Below, piece by piece: positions 1 to 5,392 of a DNA stretch of 7,981 nt; position 1 is the first letter of the stretch; every line of letters begins with the position of its first letter. Position numbers and translations under genes: made by a program. Below the pieces are notes generated by a model, which saw nothing but the letters and a program-made list of their open reading frames with translations, searched no databases and was not told the origin of the DNA. Source of the stretch: Planctomycetota bacterium (lineage in GTDB: Bacteria > Planctomycetota > Planctomycetia > Pirellulales > Thermoguttaceae); contig JABMRP010000685.1 of the NCBI GenBank assembly GCA_013202535.1, positions 1 through 7,981 of the forward strand, read 5' to 3'.

Positions 1-362
1 AGCATTTCCTGCGAAAGGTCGAAGCAGGTGAGGTTCGCTTCCGGATCGGCGTAGCGAATCACGTGCTTGGCCAGTTGACCCGCGCCGCTGCCCACGTCGA
101 GGATGTTCCGCGCGCCGCGCAAGTCGAATTTTCGATTCCGCAGCAGGCGATGTCCCAAGGGGGTGTGCAGCGACAGCATGCTGCAGGTCGCCAGAATGGC
201 GCCCTTGGGTCCGTCGTACACGCCGCGGACCTTCTCGCGATATTCTTCAAAACTGACCCGCCCGATCAGTTTGTTTTCCAACAAACGGTTGAACACCTTC
301 TTGCGCGCTCTGCCGCCGCGATGCCGCCGTTTGCGTTGGGGGAGTTGAAATCTTGTTATCAT
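1..362 (-). CDS. Class I SAM-dependent methyltransferase, N-terminal part (3' end off the left edge)
   Basis: About 120 residues are visible, beginning MITRFQLPQR. Residues 10-22 are strongly basic. Residues 22-85 form a helical lead-in region (KVFNRLLENKLIGRV, then a segment ending HRLLRNRKFDLRG). The Rossmann fold then begins: residues 87-96 read ILDVGSGAGQ, which is methyltransferase motif I, the glycine-rich SAM loop. CFDLS at about 113-117 carries the acidic residue expected at the end of strand beta-2, which binds the SAM ribose. These motifs give the fold and cofactor but not the substrate. The ATG at 362-360 is the only usable start: the frame stays open upstream into the BatA/VWA gene, but no ATG, GTG or TTG occurs in it. 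There is no strong Shine-Dalgarno; GGAG lies about 14 nt upstream. The gene begins 97 nt after the BatA/VWA stop, so co-transcription is possible but less certain than for the genes upstream. Small molecule, lipid and protein substrates are all possible. Confidence 0.85.
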   Translation of the reverse strand, partial: MITRFQLPQRKRRHRGGRARKKVFNRLLENKLIGRVSFEEYREKVRGVYDGPKGAILATCSMLSLHTPLGHRLLRNRKFDLRGARNILDVGSGAGQLAKHVIRYADPEANLTCFDLSQEM

Positions 363-404
363 GGCACCGTCCAGGGCTCCACGGATATGATGTGGCTGCG
401 GCGG

Positions 405-435
405 AAGGTGGCAGTGATCTCTTTCCCGCCACCTT
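405..435. repeat. Inverted repeat (hairpin) between the BatA/VWA and methyltransferase genes
   Basis: An 8-bp perfect inverted repeat (AAGGTGGC and GCCACCTT) encloses a 15-nt spacer. On the minus strand one G-T wobble and one G-C pair can extend it inward to 10 bp. It lies 25 nt after the BatA/VWA stop and 42 nt before the methyltransferase start. On the minus strand, where all the genes lie, the second arm is followed by CCGCC and not by a U-run, so it is not a good intrinsic terminator for this operon. On the plus strand the second arm runs into five Ts (434-438), which is terminator-like, but no plus-strand gene is credible here. It could be a weak attenuator, an RNA-processing or stability hairpin, or chance in GC-rich DNA. 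Confidence 0.35.
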
Positions 436-459
436 TTTCCCGCCGAGACCTTCTCCTTC

Positions 460-2442
460 TTAGAGGCGAATTCGTCGAGTATAGGTATACCACTCCAGGA
501 GCAAGACCGCCAGTCCCAGGAGCAAGAGGCCTTTCCATAAATCGGTCCGCGTGGGTTCCCAACCCGAATCATCGGGAATCTCGACATAACCGATCCGGAT
601 TGCCCCTTGAGCCCGTGTTGCCACGTCGCTTTCGGCCCGGTCGAAGAGGTTGACCACGAATCGTCCCGCGGTGGACCCACCCGACTCCACCTTGTACTCC
701 CCCACCTCGGTGGTTTCCCGGAACTGGAACCGGCCCTGCGTTCCCCCCCGAGGGTTCGTGACCTTGCCACGCGGTGAGCGCACCTGAAACGACTGCTCGG
801 GATCGGGGTTTTCCAGGGTGACCGACTCACCCGGCCGGTAGCGGTTGGCCGAATCGGCCCGTCCCGCCCCGCCGAGATATTCGACGCAGTTTTGCAGGAA
901 GACGGCGAAACTGAGGCGCCGGGGCCACGTCGTGCGGAGTCCCATCTGGCCGTCGGAACGGACGCCCACCAACTCGAATCCCAGCACGGCATCCTCGAAC
1001 CCCTCTCGTGGTGCGATGGCCAACAACGGCTGATCGCCCGCGTCGATCAACACGCTACCCCCCGATGGAAAGCTCAACGGGGTCGCCGCGGCGATCAACT
1101 CCTGGTCGACCGTGACGAATTGCATCAGCGGGTGGGCGGGATCCGCGTCGACGATCATCGGGGCTTCGATCCGGGGGCCGGCCGACCAGCCGGGGTGCTT
1201 GGGCACGCTGCCGATAAACAGCGTATTGGCCTGGGGCATCGTCTCCGGGCCGCACCGATCGTAAATCAACAGGCTCCAGGCTCGGCCAGCCGCTTGCTGC
1301 CGGTAGGTATCGGTGGCGAGGAATTCGGGCGGCTCGACCTGGACCGAAGCCAACCGCCGCGCCGGGCCGGTCGTCAGTGCCCATTGAAGTGGTTCGTTTC
1401 CCGGGGAGACGACCAAGACGGGCACCGGTTCCGGCGGGTTGATGATCGTCCACGCCCGGTTGTCGACCTCCAGCGCGTCTTCGACCGAAAGCCGCAATTC
1501 GAGCACGCCCGATTCGACGCCCACCATAGGGAACGGCTCGGACCAGACACCGTTGGGTGGAATCGTTTCTCGGGCGACATCGAAGGGTTCCGATTGCGCA
1601 TCGAGAAAGAGTTCCGCGTCGACGACGACTGGCTCGGAACCGAAATTGACCATTTGGGCAAACGCCTGGAGCCGATCGTCTTGGCGCGAGTGCCGCCGGG
1701 TATCGAAGGCCACGATGGCCACGTTGGCCGCGTCGGGCTGCCCGATGGGAATATAAACGGCATCCAGCGTGCCCAGCGCCAGATCGTCGACGTCGGGAAA
1801 CTTCCCGTCGCTGACGATGAACAGCTTCGCCGGCAGCGCCTCGGCAACCCGTTCGTCGGTGATGTCTTCGCCGCTTCGGCCCGGGTTGGCCAAACCCGAG
1901 GAAACCTTGATCGCCTCGACCAGCGACGTGCGGCGCTCGGTCGGCTCGATTGCCTCGACGGCGGCGCGAAGTTCGCGGCGGTTGCCGGTAAACGTCTGCT
2001 CGACCCGGGCCGTGTCGGAAAAGCTGACGACCATCGCCACGTCGGCCGAATCCATCTCGCCGATCAGTTCGAGCACCTGCCGTTTTGCTTCGGCCAAGCG
2101 CGAGGGGGCTACGTCGGTCGCGTTCATGCTGGCCGAGTTGTCGATCAGGAAGATGAACCGGTCGCCGCTGAGAATCTGGCTGCGCCAGCCGGGTTGAAGC
2201 AGTGCCAGCATGGCCAGCGCGATCAGCAGAAGCTGGAGCAGCAAGAGCAGGTTGCGCCGCAGCCGCTGCCAGAGGCTGTTGACGTTGAGGTCTTCGATCG
2301 ACTTGTGCCACAAGTACGTACTGGGAACCTCGAGCGGCGTCCGCTTGAGTTTCAAGAAATAGAGCAGCACAACGGCCGGCGGTACGGCCGCCAGGATCAC
2401 CCATTGCCACCAAACCAAGGCACTGGACCATTCGGGAAACAT
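460..2442 (-). CDS. BatA-type membrane protein with VWA domain
   Basis: This 660-residue protein is probably anchored in the inner membrane with its VWA domain outside the cytoplasm. In order: a hydrophobic helix at about 10-31 followed by basic KLKR and the BatA-like segment through HKSIEDLNVNSLWQRLRRN; a second helix at about 64-83; a VWA domain at about 94-235; a beta-rich, Ig-like stretch at about 240-335; an alpha/beta stretch at about 338-500 (LLIYDRC, NTLFIGSVP) like the glutamine-amidotransferase-like part of related large planctomycete proteins; a further beta-rich segment; and a C-terminal helix at about 635-650 followed by TRRIRL. The metal site (MIDAS) looks complete: D101, S103 and S105 in DNSASM, T172 in RRTSLVEA, D212 in SDG. 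VWA domains of this kind bind a divalent metal and mediate protein contacts; Bat/MoxR-associated members are linked to envelope stress and complex assembly. Its ATG overlaps the DUF58 stop by one base (TGATG), implying translational coupling. AAGGGGG lies 11 nt upstream and may serve as a ribosome binding site. The partner or client is unknown. Confidence 0.9.
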   Translation of the reverse strand: MFPEWSSALVWWQWVILAAVPPAVVLLYFLKLKRTPLEVPSTYLWHKSIEDLNVNSLWQRLRRNLLLLLQLLLIALAMLALLQPGWRSQILSGDRFIFLIDNSASMNATDVAPSRLAEAKRQVLELIGEMDSADVAMVVSFSDTARVEQTFTGNRRELRAAVEAIEPTERRTSLVEAIKVSSGLANPGRSGEDITDERVAEALPAKLFIVSDGKFPDVDDLALGTLDAVYIPIGQPDAANVAIVAFDTRRHSRQDDRLQAFAQMVNFGSEPVVVDAELFLDAQSEPFDVARETIPPNGVWSEPFPMVGVESGVLELRLSVEDALEVDNRAWTIINPPEPVPVLVVSPGNEPLQWALTTGPARRLASVQVEPPEFLATDTYRQQAAGRAWSLLIYDRCGPETMPQANTLFIGSVPKHPGWSAGPRIEAPMIVDADPAHPLMQFVTVDQELIAAATPLSFPSGGSVLIDAGDQPLLAIAPREGFEDAVLGFELVGVRSDGQMGLRTTWPRRLSFAVFLQNCVEYLGGAGRADSANRYRPGESVTLENPDPEQSFQVRSPRGKVTNPRGGTQGRFQFRETTEVGEYKVESGGSTAGRFVVNLFDRAESDVATRAQGAIRIGYVEIPDDSGWEPTRTDLWKGLLLLGLAVLLLEWYTYTRRIRL

Positions 2443-3326
2443 CAGCGAACCAGCCCCCTTTGCCGAAGGTAGCCGGTCATCAGCGACTCGACCGACGTCT
2501 CGTTGCTGGCGCGCATGTAGACCATCCCCCGCCGTGTGCAGAACTCACTCGCCCCGTCGACAAACGCGGCCAGGGTGCGCCGGTAGCGGGCCATCAGCGC
2601 CCCGGTGGCGGTGATCTCCGCCGTATCGGCGTCCTCGCAGTCGACCAGCCGCAGATCGCCTTCCAGCGGCGGGTCGAGTTCCTCGGCGGCCAAGACATGG
2701 ACCACGTAAACGTCCATCCGCCGAGCCACCAGCCAGCGCAGCGCGTCTTCGTACCCGCCCTTGTCCATCAGGTCGCTGATCAGCACGACAATCCCGCGGC
2801 CCGAGTTGCGGAGGCAGAAACTCTTCACGGCCTCGGCCAGCGAAGGCGTATCTTCCGGGGTGATCGACTCGAGGTAATCGAGCATCCGCCACAGACTTTG
2901 CCGGCCGCGAAAGACGTTGGCCCGATCGGCCGAATTGCCCAGCGTCTCGATTCGCACCCGATCGGAACGCACCAGCCCGACGAATCCCAACGCGGCGGCC
3001 AATTGCTTGGCGAAGTAGAGCTTCGTCGGGTCGCCGAAATCCATCGACCGGCTGGCGTCGATCAGCGCGAAGACGTGCAGGTCTTCTTCTTCCAGGAAGA
3101 GTTTCAAGAAAAGCCGGTCGAGCCGGGCGTAGGTGTTCCAATCCACGAATCGCAGGTCGTCGCCGGGCACGTAGTTGCGAAAGTCGGCGAACTCGACGCT
3201 TTGCCCTTTCCGCGTGCTCCGCCGTTCGCCCTTCATCCGCCCGCGAAATACCTTCCGGCTGACCAGTTCCATGCGCTGGAGCCGGGCCAGCAGTTCGGGG
3301 CTCAAAAGCGGGAGTGCGGTGGACAT
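2442..3326 (-). CDS. DUF58 domain protein (VWA-like)
   Basis: This 294-residue protein is probably cytoplasmic, since no membrane segment or signal peptide is visible. It carries the DUF58 signature: LVSRKVFRGRMKGERRS near residues 21-37, then GQSVEFADFRNYVPGDD and RFVDWNTYARLDRLFLK through about residue 75. A VWA-like fold follows, with DASRS at 90-94 (D90, S92, S94), T160 in EDTPSLAEA and S184-D185 in LISDLMDKGG, so the metal site looks intact. DUF58 proteins are usually encoded between a MoxR AAA+ ATPase and a BatA-type VWA protein and are thought to work with the ATPase, although the biochemistry is poorly known. Here the BatA/VWA gene follows with a one-base overlap as expected, but a glycosidase gene, not MoxR, lies 15 nt upstream. 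The 15-nt gap has no Shine-Dalgarno, so translation may depend on ribosomes finishing the upstream gene or on leader-independent initiation. The start at 3326 fits the family, whose members begin shortly before the ELLARLQRMELVSRK segment. Confidence 0.93.
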   Translation of the reverse strand: MSTALPLLSPELLARLQRMELVSRKVFRGRMKGERRSTRKGQSVEFADFRNYVPGDDLRFVDWNTYARLDRLFLKLFLEEEDLHVFALIDASRSMDFGDPTKLYFAKQLAAALGFVGLVRSDRVRIETLGNSADRANVFRGRQSLWRMLDYLESITPEDTPSLAEAVKSFCLRNSGRGIVVLISDLMDKGGYEDALRWLVARRMDVYVVHVLAAEELDPPLEGDLRLVDCEDADTAEITATGALMARYRRTLAAFVDGASEFCTRRGMVYMRASNETSVESLMTGYLRQRGLVR

Positions 3327-3341
3327 GGGTGGTTTCGGTGG

Positions 3342-5369
3342 TTATTGTCTTTCGAGATTCAACGTGACGACGTCCAGACCGAACATGTAGGCTTTGACGG
3401 CTTCGGGGTTGGCGCCGGTGATTTCGACGGTCAGTTTGTGATCGCCCGTTTCCAGGTGGTGTGTTCCCAGGGGGATGGGATCCGTGTTGATTACGTCCGG
3501 GTTGTAGAGATCGACCGGTTCGCCCACCTTCTTGTCGTCGACGTGGAATTGCACGATACCATAGTCTCGGGCCTTGGTCAGCACGACGCTCAACAGGTAC
3601 GGCCCGGTTTTCTTAACCGGCAGCACGATCTCCAGTTTATCGCCCGGTTTACCTCCGGTCCACCAGAGGTGATCGTTGTCTTTCCACGTACCCTTGGGAA
3701 AGTGCTCCATGGGCTGCGTTTTCACCTCCCCCTTGGGATGCCCCAAGACGCGCAGGCCGCCGGCCGTAAGCGGTGGCATCCGGTAGTAGCCGTCCAGTTG
3801 ATCGGTGGCGACGGCCACGTGCGGATCGGTCCCGTCGCCGGCGAGATACCAGCAGGCCGTGCAGGCAAACAGCGTCCCCCGGTCGTTGGGGAAATACTTC
3901 TCGATGCAACCCTCGAAAGACTTTCCAAAGGGGACCGCATCGCTGATGTGCCAGCGGATCAGCGATTGGTGGCCACGATTGTTCTGGGTCATCGTCTGGC
4001 AATGGTACGGCCGCTCGAACAATCCGGGATGTCCCCAGGCGTAGCCGAAGTAATCTTCCGAGCCGGTGCCAAACGTGGAGGGATATTTCTCGCCGTCGAC
4101 GAAGAACTTTTCGTCGCCTTCACCCCACCAACCGCCCGGGGCGTTGAACACGTGCAGCATCACGCCGCAAAACCGGCCGCGGCCCTCGGTGCGGATCATC
4201 GTCCAGTCGGGCCAGCGGTCTTTGGTGAGCGGGAAAACGTCGCGGTGCCACTTGCAGTGGAAGTAGCCCAACTCGTCCATCGGCCGAGCCAGCGGGGCGG
4301 TGACGATCTCGACCTCCAGTTGGCGAGCCTTCGTGTCGAAGTTGACCAGTTCGAGCTTGGCTCGCTTGGCAAAGGGCATGTACCAGAGCGCGTAGCCGCC
4401 GTCTTCGGTGATTCCCACCGGCAGTGACTTGTAGAGGTTCTTGCCGGGAGCCGTGCCGAAGAAATCGCCCACCGGGCACCAGACGGCCGGCCGAGACTGA
4501 TCGTCCCAAGTAATCCGCAGCACGAGTCGTCGCAGGGCGGCCATCTCGTCGTCGCGATCGGCCGTCTTCATTCGCCCTCGGATCGCCGTGATCGCCCGCG
4601 GCCCGGACAGTTCCATCACGACCGCCTCGCCGGCGCCGACTTGCACACGTTCCGTGTGCGTCTTCTCGCCGTCCCGCGCGCCGGCCGGATCGGTGCCTTG
4701 ATTGGCGGCGAAGTAGTCGTTAACGCGCCGCAGCGCCGCGGCGTCTTCGGTAGAGAGCTGCCCGGTGAACGCGGGCACCGTGGTGCCTGGAGCGAAGGTC
4801 GTGTAATTGAAATGATAGTAGCGCCCCCAACCCCCCTCGGCGACGATCTTGCACGACTTGCGGTAGGGAATCGGGAAGTAGAGATTCTGACCGCGGCAGC
4901 CGAGGTCTTCCAGCCGGTAGGAGAGCAGCGGATAATCAAACGGTGCGTGCTTGCCGTCGAACCAATCGGCAAACGGCATGTCGATCACCGGCGTATCGCT
5001 GCCGTCGAGGTAGATCTTCACGTGCCCCTTCTCCGGCAGCGCCGACCAAACGCGCCAGAGGCAGCCCGGCCCTTCCATCTCGGCCATGACTTCCCGATCG
5101 CCCTCCTTGCGAATCAGGCCGTTGCCGTCGCCGTTGGCCGCCCAATTGACGTACTTCTCCGCCAGGGCGTCGTACTGGCTCCCCCGATCCCAACTGGCCC
5201 ATTGCTTGACCGTCTCACCTTTCGGCGGCAGCGTTGCCAGATGCTCCAGGTCGATCATGCGATGGACCAGATCGGGGTACGTAAGGATCTGTTGAGCGGG
5301 CGCTCGGTTACCCATCATGGCCGTCAGCGCTAGGGTAACCGATGCGATCAGAACGATTCGACGTTGCAT
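3342..5369 (-). CDS. Exported DUF2961 / GH172-family glycoside hydrolase
   Basis: This 675-residue protein begins with a signal peptide: MQRR, a hydrophobic core to about residue 19, and a likely signal peptidase I site after A23-P24-A25. The core matches DUF2961: a WDRG segment at 60-63 near the usual family start, a jelly-roll unit with GDFFG at 301-305, LGYFHCKWHRD at 367-377, WWGEGDEKFFVDGE at 414-427 and GTGSEDYF at 434-441, then IRWHISDAVPFGKSFEG. Characterised GH172 enzymes (bifidobacterial alpha-fructofuranosidase/difructose-anhydride I synthase, later D-arabinofuranosidases) use two glutamates 21 residues apart; E417 and E438 here have that spacing and setting. Residues 98-178 resemble 255-343, suggesting that the first jelly-roll unit is duplicated. 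Residues about 553-672 form a beta-sandwich extension that may bind carbohydrate. The protein is much longer than a minimal GH172 enzyme. It follows the GH116 gene by 23 nt and precedes DUF58 by 15 nt. The substrate is probably a furanoside (fructose or D-arabinose type), but this cannot be fixed from sequence. Confidence 0.9.
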   Translation of the reverse strand: MQRRIVLIASVTLALTAMMGNRAPAQQILTYPDLVHRMIDLEHLATLPPKGETVKQWASWDRGSQYDALAEKYVNWAANGDGNGLIRKEGDREVMAEMEGPGCLWRVWSALPEKGHVKIYLDGSDTPVIDMPFADWFDGKHAPFDYPLLSYRLEDLGCRGQNLYFPIPYRKSCKIVAEGGWGRYYHFNYTTFAPGTTVPAFTGQLSTEDAAALRRVNDYFAANQGTDPAGARDGEKTHTERVQVGAGEAVVMELSGPRAITAIRGRMKTADRDDEMAALRRLVLRITWDDQSRPAVWCPVGDFFGTAPGKNLYKSLPVGITEDGGYALWYMPFAKRAKLELVNFDTKARQLEVEIVTAPLARPMDELGYFHCKWHRDVFPLTKDRWPDWTMIRTEGRGRFCGVMLHVFNAPGGWWGEGDEKFFVDGEKYPSTFGTGSEDYFGYAWGHPGLFERPYHCQTMTQNNRGHQSLIRWHISDAVPFGKSFEGCIEKYFPNDRGTLFACTACWYLAGDGTDPHVAVATDQLDGYYRMPPLTAGGLRVLGHPKGEVKTQPMEHFPKGTWKDNDHLWWTGGKPGDKLEIVLPVKKTGPYLLSVVLTKARDYGIVQFHVDDKKVGEPVDLYNPDVINTDPIPLGTHHLETGDHKLTVEITGANPEAVKAYMFGLDVVTLNLERQ
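4341..4607 (-). repeat. Second copy of the jelly-roll unit inside the GH172 protein
   Basis: This segment encodes residues about 255-343 of the GH172 protein. It shares an ordered pattern with residues 98-178: a GP turn followed by hydrophobic strands, a strand ending in an acidic turn (RITWDDQSRP here, KIYLDGSDTP in the other copy), a P..D.F motif (PVGDFFGT versus PFADWFDG), an aromatic-proline motif (LWYMPFAKRAKLEL versus LYFPIPYRKSCKIV), and a following hydrophobic strand. This copy is the one joined directly to the catalytic half, so it is probably the canonical DUF2961 unit. The similarity is at protein level; I see no obvious DNA identity, so any duplication is old. Confidence 0.5.
4836..5078 (-). 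repeat. First copy of the jelly-roll unit inside the GH172 protein
   Basis: This segment encodes residues about 98-178 of the GH172 protein, from MEGPGCLWRVW to SCKIVAEG. It follows the same motif order as residues 255-343. About 75 residues lie between the copies, including a helical, polar stretch (residues 205-240, STEDAAALRRVNDYF and onward) that may be a linker or an inserted hairpin. Confidence 0.5.
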
Positions 5370-5375
5370 GGCGTT

Positions 5376-5381
5376 CTCCTT
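5376..5381 (-). promoter_or_regulatory. Shine-Dalgarno site of the GH172 gene
   Basis: The minus strand reads AAGGAG six bases before the ATG at 5369-5367 (spacer AACGCC), a near-ideal site inside the 23-nt gap after the GH116 stop. It is the clearest ribosome binding site in the window. It supports the start chosen for the GH172 gene, and it indicates that this gene can initiate translation independently even when transcribed from an upstream promoter. Confidence 0.8.
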
Positions 5382-5392
5382 TTTGGGAATGG

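Noticed and set aside
63..653. A 196-codon open frame on the plus strand across the methyltransferase start and the intergenic gap
   Set aside because: It overlaps the methyltransferase motif I region on the opposite strand and the end of the BatA/VWA gene, has no recognisable domain, and the minus-strand reading explains the sequence better.
1055..2431. A 458-codon open frame on the minus strand in another frame within the BatA/VWA gene
   Set aside because: Its translation is rich in R, A, G and P without motifs, while the overlapping frame encodes a complete VWA protein.
892..2472. A 526-codon open frame on the plus strand
   Set aside because: It is antisense to the BatA/VWA gene, has low-complexity composition and no motifs, and is best explained by codon bias on the coding strand.
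460..3326. The DUF58-BatA pair as a MoxR-VWA type defence or counter-invader system
   Set aside because: No AAA+ ATPase, nuclease or other effector is visible in the window, and pairs of this type are common in planctomycete genomes without any link to defence, so the sequence does not support that claim.
2460..4427. A 655-codon open frame on the plus strand
   Set aside because: It is antisense to the DUF58 and GH172 genes, both of which have clear family motifs. Its translation is rich in H, Q, R, G, V and D with no recognisable domain, as expected of the reverse complement of GC-rich coding DNA.
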